Positions 34,508 to 45,816 of a stretch of 64,000 bases of DNA are shown in pieces. The notes under the pieces are model-generated. The model had not been told where the DNA came from, did not search any database, and saw only the letters and a program-made list of their open reading frames with translations. The position numbers were made by a program, and so were the translations under genes. Location of the stretch: positions 31,386,801 to 31,450,800 of the forward strand of contig OY855907.1 of NCBI GenBank assembly GCA_963693305.1, read 5' to 3'. Source of the DNA: Meandrina meandrites (taxonomy: Eukaryota > Cnidaria > Anthozoa > Scleractinia > Meandrinidae). Within the stretch, counting starts at the first letter, position 1. Each line of letters starts with the position of its first letter.

Positions 34508-35610
34508 GGTGAATGCTTAATAATGATATTTCAGGGCTGTAAAGTAAAATTATCGAAAAATGAGGTACCAGGGGTATTTTTATGCTGTTGAACATGACCT
34601 ATATTTTGCCGCCATTTTAATCGCTCTTCAAAGAGGTTGATAAAATGGCTCGCAAAATCACAATTTCAACAAATTTGGGATTTTTTACAAGTTAGGGATG
34701 CTTGTTAGTCGTTTTTCCGTCTTTGTGTAAAGTTTGGCGGTAATTGAAGCTATTTCACGAGTTTGCCGTAGCTTCGTCCGTGCACCATATTTCGGGCATT
34801 TGATCGGAAGGAAAACCGCACTTTGACCGCGTTTTCAATTTTTCGTGAATTTCCGAAAAATAAAAAGTCGCTGGAACTTTTAAATACGATTTTTAAATAT
34901 ATATCACCAAAGGGTATCTTTGAGCAAAATATGAGCGATTGGCCAAATAGGTCGGTGACGGAGAGTTCTCGAACCTAACAGTCAGCCGTTCTTAAAGACC
35001 TTGTATTAAGACGCTTTCGACATAAACATTGAAGGAAACATTATGAAGCATAACAAACCTTTTTTCAAGTGATTTTAACGGCCATTCATTTCACACGTGT
35101 AGATCTGCATGGCAATATTTTTAATATTTCCTTGTAGTCTGCTAACAAAAGTTTAATTTAAAGATATTTTCTTAAACGATCAGGTGCTTTAATGATGGTT
35201 TCACTAATTGCTATTCTAATTGGATATAATAAATTAACACAGACGTCAATCAGACTTTTATTGCATTTCTTCTACAAGTATATTGAAACCACGGTACTTT
35301 GAAAAATAAAAATGCATAAAAAGCATTAACTATTGGTTGGGGTTGTGTGTACCTCGTCGCTTCTGCTGTTGTTTAAGAGTAACTGAAAACTAAAACAGTC
35401 GCAAAACGGCGCCAATATGCCTTATTACTAATCGTTTTTACTACAAATATCGTTTACCGTGAGGATATTTTTGTTATTGCTAGTTTTGGCTTATACCTAA
35501 GTTCATGAGTTCGAAATTTTCCGATTGATCTCTTAAGATTTAAACTTTCTACTTTTTTCGTACATTGGTGTGAAATGTAGCTCACCACAGCAAAAATTTA
35601 AACAAAAGGG
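34508..35610. other. Intergenic, no gene seen
   Basis: AT-rich sequence. No repeat termini or coding features were recognised. Confidence 0.4.
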
Positions 35611-35772
35611 TTACAAACGAAGGACAAATATTGTGGCATCGAATATTTCTAAAGACGACATGGACTTAATTATTTCGTTTTTGACTCCAATATAACGCAT
35701 CCCTATAAAAAAAAACAAAGTTCTTATAAATCCGTATAACAACCTTGATGGTGAAAATGGCAAAATACTCGC

Positions 35773-36293
35773 CTTCCACCCAACTAAGGTCGATTCTGGC
35801 ACGAATTTACATGTGGCTTGAGTTGAAAGGTAAAATACGCTGTCTGCAATAAAAGTGAATAAAAAAACGCTGTATAACTTCACTATCATTTGCCTTGTCT
35901 TGCTTTGATGCTTCGCGATTCTTTTTTCTGGGCACTCCGATTTTTTATTGGTTGTATATGTTTGGTGGTAAAATATGTTGTTTATTAGAACGGTAGCTCA
36001 AAATAATGCTGTTCTTGCGCCGAGGATTTTCTTTGAGCACTCCGAATTTTTCCCCTCCTCAGAGGACAAAATCAGTTCGATCCAGATATTTGTAACTTGT
36101 AAATATTTGTAATTTTTCAAAGACAAGAAAAGTTTCGAAATTGTTATGAGTATGTTTTGCTGTTGATTGTTTTAAAGCGCGAAAATTTGTTTATCGCCTA
36201 AATCATTTAGGCGTATAATAAACCTCAGGTATTACAAAAAATATTTCGCACCACAAATTATAGTATCATTTCAAGATCATCAGGACGCTTACC
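35773..36293 (-). CDS. 5' exons of a putative secreted (PAN/apple-like) protein
   Basis: On the - strand a candidate 5' UTR exon ends at 36293 with donor GTAAGC. A second exon starts its frame at ATG 35889 with a clear signal peptide (MIVKLYSVFLFTFIADSVFY), then ATCKFVPESTLVGWK. It ends at 35773 before GCGAGT, which would be a rarer GC donor. A CxFVP.STLVG motif right after the signal peptide is reminiscent, from memory, of PAN/apple-domain secreted proteins in corals. No later exon was identified downstream, so the gene may be truncated or its next exon lies in sequence I could not resolve. A diverged copy is at 24514-24912. Confidence 0.4.
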
Positions 36294-36730
36294 TTTCTTG
36301 TAAAACTACTCATGTAAATTCGCGATAAATGTAGTTGGCCGTAGTTTCATTGCAAAACTATCCGTGAGATGGTGCTTGCCGCATCGTCAGGGATTTAAAT
36401 AATATTCAGCTGCTACGGTTTGTAAGATATAATACAAGTGACGATACAGACCATGGTTTCCTGGTTTTTACAATCGCAGGATGAACTTATGGTTTTAATT
36501 ATGGGAACGAAAGGGAACAACACGGTCAATTTATTATTTTAAGATGCTCTGGGCAGGTCTAAACTTATTTTCCAATCTAATTTGCTTTATTTGTTTTGCT
36601 TTTTTTTATCTGTTCATCATTTTGCCATTCTGTCAAAAACCGTGCTGGTAAATTACATGGAATGACAAATGAATTCAAAGCCTCGAAATAGTCAGTAAGT
36701 TCCGGAATAAATAATGAAAAGCGTGGTAAG

Positions 36731-37060
36731 ATCACTTGTATTTATGCAATTTGGGTTCATTTAAGAGGGCATGAAACAAATACAAAACAGCTGGCAATGT
36801 TTTCGGAAAAAAGAAGAACACAAATACTCAACTTTCATAAAACGCCTCTCCTAAAACCTTAAGGAAGTTTCAGCCACAACTTGGTCGACAACGACCACTT
36901 GTATTTATGCAATTTGGGTTCAATTAAGATGGTAGGGGACACATACAAAACAGCAGCGAGCTGGCAGTGTTTTCCAAAAAGCGAAGAAAACAAAAGCTCA
37001 ACCTTCATTAAATGCCTCTCTTTAAACCTTACACAAGTTTCAGCAACTACTTGGTCGACA
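36731..37060 (+). repeat. Tandem duplication, 163-bp period
   Basis: CACTTGTATTTATGCAATTT recurs at 36733 and 36896. The rest of each unit (ACAAAACAGC..GCTGGCA, TCAACTTTCAT/TCAACCTTCAT, AACTTGGTCGACAA/TACTTGGTCGACAA) follows in order. The two units differ by scattered substitutions and small indels. Confidence 0.85.
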
Positions 37061-38224
37061 AAGCTCGAGAGAGTTACAAATACTGGTCAAAATATCGATA
37101 AGCCAAGAAGGCATCAAACATACAATTTTGTTGAATTATTTAACAGTTATTGTAAAAAAAATATATTTATTTCTTGATGTGAAACTCCAGCTAAACCCGG
37201 AACAAGTGAAAAATGGTTCATTTAAATAAATTGCCCAGTTCTTTAATTGAGAACAAATACGCTGCAGAAACTGTTAGCGTATAGGAATCTTACTTGAATT
37301 GTTCATGTTGAGCGCATCAACTTGAAAACATGTTTAGCTGCGAGCCCCGTATCAATAGAAGTTAAAAACGGAAAGAGAATTACGAAACCGTATAGCGCAT
37401 AGATAGTCAGCGAGGCTGACCTCTCCATTCCCAACCCCACACGGGAGCCCACGGGAGAAGTAAGGCTGCACCGAATGCTGCATGCGCTCTGGAGACGACC
37501 ACTTTCCCGTCTTTTCTTATGGAGATTTCACTCTCTATAAAGAAAATACATTGGTGGTACAAATTCTGATGGCAAACAAATTTTAGTTTTGAATGTTTGA
37601 CTTCTGTAGAGAAAATGGAAGAATTTCACTTTCCAACGAAAATTGACGCGGACTGCCTCTTAAAGGTTTTGATTTTTTGATTTTATGTAAAGCGACAATA
37701 TAATATGAACATTTTACACGAATATGCTATAAACTTTTATTACCGAATCGCGTTCTTTACTTACCGTTTCAAGGGATGTGTACTTTGCTTTGTTTTCGTG
37801 CGAAGCGAAGCGAGTCCCCCCTCGCCTGGCTTTAGTGTACTCGACCCAAACTTTTCCGCGCGTTCCGCCATTTATGAATTAGGTGCATAGGATTATAATG
37901 AATGAAAAACGCTAAGGAAGACGAAGCACGAGAATATTTCGCTTTGTTGCTTTCGGAACTAAGAAAGGTTTAGCTGTTCGACAAGTCATTTTGGTGCGTT
38001 TTCATGTTTTTCTGACATTGATAAAGAGGATCCTAATATTTTGACAGCCCAAGCTAAAATACCGATATGTTTTAGAGAAATATCTATATGTGTGTGTAAA
38101 CGAGGATTGAAAAATTTTGGAAATATACCACATGTTAAATAATGCCGTTGAAAATTGCTATCTAAAAACCTGTTCCACAGTTTTCAATTATTTCAGTTTG
38201 ACGAGTCTCGCTAAAGCCCTGAAT
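37061..38224. other. Intergenic, no gene seen
   Basis: AT-rich sequence. A slightly GC-richer patch near 37400-37510 shows no ORF or repeat structure. Confidence 0.4.
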
Positions 38225-38707
38225 TTATCTTTTTCGTAAAAGAGAAAGAGTTTTTCTATTTACAGAGTGTCCAAATGTCTCTGAGTGGTTTTGTAAGCAA
38301 ACGCGAGAAGTGTTTATAATAGCTGACATTGGGCTTAAAATTTGGCAAATTTGTGGCTCCGTGGTCCTAAAAATCAGATAAATAGATTTTTCAACTTCTG
38401 CCACGAAATCAGATTTCGCTCGGGTTTTCCTAAAAGCCTCTCTTAACCAGTTTTTTTTTGTCGGTGCCAAGCTTAATGACCTTTATTTTTTCGTCTGTTT
38501 TCCATACCTTTCATAAACAAGGCCATCCAGACTTTTCAAATAATTAGCATAGATTTTTATGATTTCTCCGTTTACTCCTAAGTTTTTGTTTCGATTGAGA
38601 ATATGTATCAAACACTCGAGACAGTGTTTATCCAAACACCTACGACTACTACTATCGTTACCTTCTACTGAAGGTGACAGCTGGCTACCGTTTCCAAAAT
38701 TTTCCAA
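38225..38707 (-). pseudogene. Coding-like frame interrupted by one stop
   Basis: From ATG at 38707 a frame reads MENFGNGSQLSPSVEGNDSS then KHCLECLIHILNRNKN and stops at a TAA at 38483-38485. It continues in the same frame through KKNWLREAFRKTRAKSDF and VAEVEKSIYLIF to 38225. With the stop bridged it would exceed 155 codons, long for this AT-rich background. The stop sits in an A-rich homopolymer. I do not recognise the family. Confidence 0.3.
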
Positions 38708-39424
38708 GACTTGGATTTTGATGGGTCATTATAACCACTCTTCATCAGTTAATGGTCGTTAGTAGATACTACAATAATGGTTTCAAAGAAATGCTTGGTG
38801 ACTGATAAACACGCTGCTATAATTTTCATTACTAGCTAGGTTACCATAGCAACAGTACACCCTGTTAAAAACACCCTTAATTTTAGCTTAAACTGCGAAT
38901 AACTCAAAAGCGAGGTGACTCCTATGTTTTTATTATTTCATCATCAAGACAATTTGCAACTTTTGGCAAAGTTTAAAAGAAAACTGCACATGAAATTCTT
39001 AAATTTAAGGTGGCCCTGAACGCCATGTCCAGACCTTTTTAAAACTTTGCAAAAAGTTGAATGTTATCCTGTTAATAGCAATTCAAGTCTTTAGAGTAAC
39101 TTTAAGAATTGACAAAGATCACTTCGGAGAGCTAAGTTAAACTAACGGTTGAGGTATAAAAGTGAATGGGAACGTTAATCCAAAAATTAAATCGATCTTA
39201 GACGTAAGTTCATTACACTTTAAAGGTCAAATCATCGCATTAAAAACAAAAGCTTTACTCTGTTTTAACAATCTCCGGAATTACGGTGTCAATGCACTTG
39301 TGAAGATCGAATCTTTACGATAAAAATAAAACAGTGATAGATCCAAGCAGTTACCCTAAAAAAATTAACAAATCCCTCTGAAATGAAATACCATTCCCGA
39401 AAAAAAGCAATAAATGTAGTCTTC

Positions 39425-39512
39425 ACCAGGGTAGTCGGTTCATTGGTAAAAAATGGGGTATATCATTGAAGAAAGGTCATAGGTTCGACTCCTGTCGGGA
39501 TAGGAACCTGCG
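39425..39512 (+). repeat. tRNA-like SINE fragment
   Basis: GTAGTCGGTTCATTGGT followed at suitable spacing by AGGTTCGACTCCTGTCGGG resembles A and B boxes. The fold is incomplete, so this is a degenerate SINE rather than a tRNA gene. Confidence 0.4.
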
Positions 39513-40440
39513 TCATTAACTGAAAAACAACATCTTTCACTTAATCACCAGGCTGAAAACATACAACTGGTTTTAATTTTCATCATCGCCAAACAGCATC
39601 ACATCTACATTCAACTCATACCAGTATGCATGAAGGATGCTTGGTGCTATACAAACAAGCCATTCCGATTATTCTCTTACATTAAATCTGAACGATGCTC
39701 CCACAACTTTCCGAGCAGGCATTGGTGAGGTTGTTAGTGGACACCTTCAAGGCGCATGAGCTCATCATCTTTTTTCTGAGCTTGCCAAAATATTGAACAA
39801 CAACAACAAGGCACCCGGTGCTAAAGTTCGATTCTGTGCCATTTCTTTATAGCAATTTGAAAAAGGTTTCCTCAGTTGTCTCTTAGGGGGAAATGTCTTC
39901 GGAAAGGTTCTTGTGTCAACACGCGATGTTTGTTGGGAAATTAAGGTAAACAATCGCCATTCATTTTGCAGTTCAGTGCTAAAAGTAACACATTTTTGCA
40001 TTTTTAATGAACTACGATAGCGAGTTTTTCGGATTTGAACCATGCGTTTACATTTCCAACGAAATATAGGGGTTAGAAATACTGAATACATCTAGTCAGT
40101 GAGGTTCGTTAGAATAGTAAAATTGATTTTTGTAATCAACGTTGTCCTTGTTGTCGTGGTTGCTTAAGCTCCCTAATATCCGATACTTAAAATTTCACAG
40201 GGGGGAAAATGACCTGCAGTCGCACCGTCAAAAAATCGCTGACGGCTAAGACGTGACTTGATCACTTTGCAAGTTGTGAGAGCATTGTTTTGTGGTCCCA
40301 AACTTCCTTTCTTACCCCCCTGTCCTGAACTATTCGATTGTTAGGAGAGGTCATTTAAAAATCGCCTATTTGAACTAGAAATACTCCCGACATCAAGCCT
40401 CTTAATATATAATTAATTTCATTTTTCTTTTTCATCATGA
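39513..40440. other. Intergenic, repeat end near 40175
   Basis: No gene is supported. TGCTTAAGCTCCCTA at 40161-40175 is shared with the repeat end at 251-265. Confidence 0.4.
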
Positions 40441-42175
40441 ATATTATTTTTTATTGTTATTACAACAATTATTGCAACTTACATCTTACGCTGATTACAG
40501 TACAGTTACTTACAACACTTGCAATTATTAATCGTCATTCTTATTACAATCACTAAATTAAACCAAACTAATTCAAAGCTTATCAATACTAGCTGATGTC
40601 TAAACGTAATGTTAACATCACTACAGTATAACTTTTACGATATTTACATATTTTTTACATGGTTTAACAATTACAAACGAGGCTGGCTCAAAACTTAACG
40701 GTACTAACTGGTTTCCAAACAATACCTTAACCTTGATTATAATACAAACTGAGACATATTAACAATATCTTTCTCTAAATCTTAATAATAATTATTATTT
40801 ATAGCCAGATTAATTCAGAACTTGGCATTACTAGCTGGTTTCAGTAAGAAAAACAAATTAAAGGAAAAGCAGTTGAGAAGGAAAACTGTTTTCCATCTTC
40901 CAAGACTGTATCTATTTCTGATTTTGTTAATGAAGTCCTCGTTTAATTTTCTAGTGTACATATAGCACGCATGAACAAGAGAGTATAATTAAACAGCTTG
41001 TCAACAGCAGACTTTTTGCTATGAGTTCCAAATAAAAGTTCTTTAGTAGTTGGATTGAAGCGAGTACTGTTGACATCATTAGAACAATTTAAACAGCAGT
41101 TAATGAAGTTTCCAGTGAATCGGCATTCAAGAAAGGCGTGGCTTATAGAATCTTGTTTTCCACAATAGAGACAATCACTGTTAGTTTTGATCTCAAATCT
41201 ACGAAGTTCTTTCTTTGTTAAAACAATTCTGCGTATAAATTTGAGATATATTTCTGCAAACTGACTCAAGTTGATTTTATTATTGCAGAGAGTAGTTCCT
41301 TTAACATTCTGACTTTGCCGGATTTACACGACATAAATTCTGCTGTAAATTTAAAAGTAAACGAGATAGGGGGGCAATCTTGTCTAACCCCCGTTGATGG
41401 TTAAGAAACTCCAATGCGTAATGTATGAGTGGTTATTCCAAAGTATCTAAAGCTTTGCGGAAGTCAAGTGATGATAATAAAATGACGGTATTTTTTTGGC
41501 TTGTTTGTGCCATTAAATCACTGATAAGGCTTATATTCTCCCCAATATATCTTCCTTTTATAAATCCAGTTTGATCAGCGTGTATCGGAATTGGTAGTAC
41601 GGGTTCCATTATTTTGGCTATGGCTTTCGAAGCTATTTTGTAATCTACGACATACTGAATATAACAACAAGAGTATAACAACGTAATTGCTTCCAGTTTT
41701 TGAGATTCAATAACGATTCTTCCTCTTTTGGTATTAAAGTTATTTCACCTCCTCGTTGTGAGATCGATAATTGACCCTTATCATGAGCAGCATTCAGACA
41801 TTCGACAAAATCTCTACCTATGATGTCAAAGAATTTTCTATAGAATTCCAATGTGAAACCATCCTCGCCCGGTAACGTTCTATTCCCAAAGGTTTGGAGT
41901 ATCTCTTTATATTCATCATAAGTCAATTCCCCCTCAAGTTGGTCGCGTTCATCGTCCGATAATTTTGGAATATCTTTACTGTGAGTAAATTGATCACATT
42001 CAAGTTGAGTTGGATGTGGATGTGTAAAGCTCCTTATAGTAAGACTCTATTGCTGAGAGGATCTGTTTTCATCGACAATAACCTGACCGTTTTCCATTTC
42101 AAGTTCCGTAATTATCTTCTCGTTGTAACTTCTCTTCTCTATATTAAAGAAGTGTTTTTGACGTAATTGAGGATA
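40441..42175 (-). mobile_element. Decayed L1-type LINE (reverse transcriptase fragments)
   Basis: On the - strand, from 42175, blocks read FFNIEKRSYNEKIITELE, then SKDIPKLSDDERDQLEG, LPGEDGFTLEFYRKFFD, GQLSISQRGGEITLIPKE, VDYKIASKAIAK, HADQTGFIKGRYIGENI and LDFRKALDTLE (catalytic motif A region). After a deletion that removes the YxDD region, a Cys/His zinc-binding C-terminus follows (SDCLYCGKQDSISHAFLEC, 41269-40943). Several frameshifts, a short local insertion near 41660 and stops make it inactive. The AT-rich sequence at 40441-40940 is probably its 3' UTR. Confidence 0.85.
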
Positions 42176-42237
42176 GCTGTTGTGCAATTTGTTCTACAAC
42201 AATTCACTTAAAAATAACATATATATCAGTTCTTTGT

Positions 42238-42484
42238 GGAGGCGGCGTGGCCTAGTGGTTAGGGCGCTGGACTTGCAACCTGGTTCAAATCCTCCCTGTC
42301 ATAGTTGGATTTGTTTTCTTTAGCCCAGAACTCGACTGCGCCACGCTTTGTAAATAGCCAACTGGTCAGCCTCCTGCCAGTTGGGATTCTTAAGATGTCA
42401 TGTTAATTTGTTTCATATTTGTTTGTAACGCGCATTTGATCAAATTTACATGAAATTTGCGCTAATTATTTATTATTATTATTG
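42238..42484 (+). mobile_element. tRNA-derived SINE, same family as the one in the MACPF gene
   Basis: It begins GGAGGCGGCGTGGCCTAGTG, has GTTAGGGCGCTGGACTTG and a B-box-like GGTTCAAATCC, the CAACTGGTCAGCCTCCTGCC body and an (ATT)n tail. The head is shorter than in the 12460-12767 copy. It starts 63 bp from the L1-type fragment. Confidence 0.85.
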
Positions 42485-43287
42485 TTCTTGCACTCAACGT
42501 ATAAAGCGTCTCAGTTATATGATTCAGACCAGTGCCTTTATAGCTGAGCTCCGAGCGGTGCCCTATACCTAAGAAAATTTGGTTAACACATCGAGATAAA
42601 AAGTTTTGGTCAAAAGTCAAATAACAAACGGCGGATAAAATTACTCAGCGACAGGGCACACCAAAACACGTTATAACAAATTTATTATCCAGCTGGTCTA
42701 TTATACCAGCATTTTTACTTATCAGTCAGTACAAGAAGATTTACGCCAAAACAATTTCGGCTTCGTTGCGAAATACCAAAGTTCAGACTTTTTCTGCCAC
42801 ACGTTCCTTACGATAAGTTAACGAGTAATGATAAACACAATAATAAACCAATACGCCTAAACAACAACAACAACAAAAAAAACAAGATGCTGCCGTGAAC
42901 AACACTTCGCAAATTATAAACCGCAAGTAAACAAACACTCTACACAAGCGCTGCAAGTGATAAAAGTCGGTCACGCCGGGTCTACGTAGTGACAAACCGG
43001 AAACGAGAAGCGAACGACTTTTAGAAAGTCTATATTGCGTTTCGAATTACAATTTGTTAACCAATAAACAGGATCAATAGACGCTAAAAAACCAACTGTC
43101 TAAAATGTGAAGTTCAGCGTTTATATATCTTACTCTCTAAAATAGCAGGCCTTTCAAAGTCCAGTTTGGTGCCCAATAATATATTAATATATTAACCATA
43201 AAAGATAATTAACTTAAAAGGCAGCTTTAGATACCTTGTTGCGAGTTTCTTGGTTTTCCATCTGTTATGGCTTTAACTTTACTGGAT
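42485..43287. other. Downstream flank of the single-exon GPCR, no gene seen
   Basis: The sequence contains AT-rich runs and no supported exon. The 3' UTR of the - strand GPCR presumably lies at its right edge. Confidence 0.4.
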
Positions 43288-44379
43288 TTATTGCTGTTGC
43301 ATTTCCACAGTTTCCACCGCTGCTGGATTGCCAGTCGCAAACCTTGACATAAACAGTTCCTTTAAAAAAGCGCGAAAATCCTTCATTTGTACAATGTATA
43401 TTATAACATTTACAGCACTGTTTGAAAATGCTATTAACCCACTGCCATACCGAACAATGAAATCAGTTTCGTAACTGATATCTGCCCTTGTTACCATGTT
43501 GTAAATTACTTGAGCAAAGTAGAGTAAATAAGGAATGACAAATGCTAACATGAGAATAATCGAAATAATCGTTCCTCGTCTCTTTGCAGCCCTCATCATG
43601 GCTTTGATGGCGTTGTCCTGTTGAATGTCGATAGTTCTTTTCATCCTTGAGGACAGAGTCAAGATGAGGCATATACTTATAATAATTATAATAATACTCG
43701 GTATGAGATATTGAAAAAATATGTATGCTAGAAACATAATTCTAAATGGCAAATAGTGCTTATCGTACTTGCAAGATACCGTGTAATGTGTTTCGTTTAG
43801 ATTGTATATTACCTTTCCTCTGAAAGTTGCAGAGGGAATAAGGACATAAAATATTGCTGAGACCCACGCAAACCATACAAGCTTTTTAACAGTGGAAGTT
43901 CTAAACGTGCGTGGAACTTTACGAGTTGAAAAATACTTCTCAATACTTATAACTAGCAAATTATTCATAGTAACAGTAGAAAACACAATATTTAAATAAC
44001 GAGCTGCTCTGCAACGCCAGTCTTGTTGGAAGATGTCAAAATAAAATTCGACAGTCAGAATGGGATTAGCCGTCACGGCACAAAGAGCATCAGATATTGC
44101 TAGGCTCTTTATATAAAAGTCAAAGTTCTGCTGGAAGGAACATGTTCTCAGAACAGAGGTTGCTTTTTTCTTTGACTTTAAGAAGCAAAGTATGAGAATG
44201 TTTCCTACAAATCCTACTATTGCTACTGATGCCAGCAATATGGAAAGAGTTAATTTCGTCGAGGATGACACTGGAGCAAATACATAGATTTTGCTTGTCA
44301 GCCCTGTCCTGTTATCAGGCGTCGAGGAGATGTTATTCGAGAAGCTGGACGACAGATTGGTACCCTGAAGATCATCCAT
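43288..44379 (-). CDS. Single-exon class A (rhodopsin-like) GPCR
   Basis: The frame runs to 44496, but ATG 44379 is preferred. From there the protein is about 363 residues, opening with an extracellular MDDLQGTNLSSSFSNNISS tail carrying N-glycosylation sequons (NLSS, NISS, NRTG). Seven hydrophobic segments follow: TM1 LASVAIVGFVGNILILCFL, TM2 after SFQQNFDFYIKSLAISDALC, TM3 with the preceding DWRCRAARY cysteine and ISIEKYF in place of DRY, TM4 LVWFAWVSAIFYVLIP, an extracellular loop 2 cysteine (YTVSCKYD), TM5 LIPSIIIIIISICLIL, TM6 IISIILMLAFVIPYLLYFA and TM7 with NSAVNVIIYIV replacing NPxxY. It is complete and intron-less, a common form for cnidarian GPCRs. Both conserved loop cysteines are present, unlike the tandem GPCR pair. 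The ligand is not deducible; peptide or amine receptors are possible. Confidence 0.9.
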   Translation of the reverse strand: MDDLQGTNLSSSFSNNISSTPDNRTGLTSKIYVFAPVSSSTKLTLSILLASVAIVGFVGNILILCFLKSKKKATSVLRTCSFQQNFDFYIKSLAISDALCAVTANPILTVEFYFDIFQQDWRCRAARYLNIVFSTVTMNNLLVISIEKYFSTRKVPRTFRTSTVKKLVWFAWVSAIFYVLIPSATFRGKVIYNLNETHYTVSCKYDKHYLPFRIMFLAYIFFQYLIPSIIIIIISICLILTLSSRMKRTIDIQQDNAIKAMMRAAKRRGTIISIILMLAFVIPYLLYFAQVIYNMVTRADISYETDFIVRYGSGLIAFSNSAVNVIIYIVQMKDFRAFLKELFMSRFATGNPAAVETVEMQQQ

Positions 44380-44592
44380 CCGTAAGGAACAATCTACGAT
44401 GGAAATATAATTAATACAATTAGCACTTGTAGGAGACAAGTATAAACAAGAACAAGAAGTTCCGGTATAAAAGGGGCCTGGCCTGGCCATTCTCACGCCC
44501 AGTTGTCAATAAACCATCAAAGTGTAAAGTGTAACCCGCGCTTTCTCTGTGACAGTTGCTGGTAAAATGTGTTTCACTTTTGCTGAGAATGC

Positions 44593-44699
<107 letters not shown>

Positions 44700-45500
44700 T
44701 ATAAAAACAATATATAATTATAATAAAAACCTTCCCAAAATCCTTTGCAACTGAAAAATCGTCAATGCCAAATAACTTGGTTAGTTTGAAGCCAGCAGGA
44801 GTACAACGTCGTATAGAAATAACTCTTAACAATAACCACTTCTTGTATAAGACGTAGGGCGATGACGTCATTAGTCACGTGACATTGCTCTCAAGTTCGT
44901 TTTTGCTCACTGTGACGAAGATATTTTGTTACTGAAAAAGCAGTCATTGCAGTTTGAAGCACGTTGATGTGAGGCATTTCAGACTGCCCGGGTACCGAAC
45001 AAAATATAAATATTAAGGGAGCTATGTACAATTTTCTAAAAGTGGGAGTCTGGGTACAAGTGCGTATCTGGCGTTGCACTAAATGTGAGGAAACAACAAA
45101 TTACATGTTGGTAGATATTTATATGTTAAGTACATTTTTATCACTTTTATTGTTATGACGTCATCGGTCACGTGACCAGAACGGACCGCATTTTTAAATT
45201 CGCTTGAAAACTTTTCTGGGATCTCCCTCTTAGGATTTTTTTAAGCGAAGTTGTAGATTTTTAAATAGTGTTTTTAAAAATGGCCATTATTACTTTTTCC
45301 TAAAAACGTACGGCAGTAAAAAATAGAATTGAAAAGTTTGTTGGCTTCCGACTCAGCGACCATTTGGGGTAGGAATAAAAGAAAATTTTGCCAAAGGCAG
45401 GAGTGCATGCTCTTTATGATGGCGTTGTCAGTTTTTTCTTATTTTAATTGCCTTTCGCGAGGATGGATTTAATTTCTTTCAGACGAAAGGAGTGGGACTG
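44700..45500. other. Upstream flank of the single-exon GPCR, no gene seen
   Basis: AT-rich, non-coding as far as can be seen. CATTAGTCACGTGAC (44865) and CATCGGTCACGTGAC (45159) are short shared motifs with CACGTG cores, possibly repeat-derived. Confidence 0.4.
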
Positions 45501-45816
45501 GGGAGATGTTAAGTAGCTGCCCCTCCCCTCCCCGCTACTGTGAGTCTCCCCAGCGGATTCCCCGTGGTCCGTATTGCGGGCTCATGACAAGAGCATTTTC
45601 AAAATGGCGTCTAATGGCGACTAGAAAAGCGAATCTAATGGAGTGAACTTGAGATATAGAGGACAGTTTTTCCGATGTTTTTCCTTCTTGGCGCGATCAA
45701 AACGAGTCCCCAAACGTAGGGTATACCTCCTTTATTTGTATTCCCGATAAAGAAGAATATGGAATGAGTAGAAACGTGCGAAAACGTGGTTAACAGAAAC
45801 TTACAGGGACCTGAGG
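45500..45816 (+). promoter_or_regulatory. Possible 5' exon/promoter region of an unplaced gene
   Basis: This is a comparatively GC-rich stretch (CCCCTCCCCTCCCCGC, CCCCGTGGTCC) with an AAAATGGCGTCTAATGGCG block. It ends at a good donor, CCTGAG|GTAAGC, at about 45816. The ATG frame stops after six codons, so it would be untranslated. No partner exon was found downstream. Confidence 0.25.

Noticed and set aside
44379..44496. Upstream extension of the single-exon GPCR start
   Set aside because: The extra residues look like an untranslated leader, while ATG 44379 opens a glycosylation-rich tail typical of GPCRs. The extension is not excluded.
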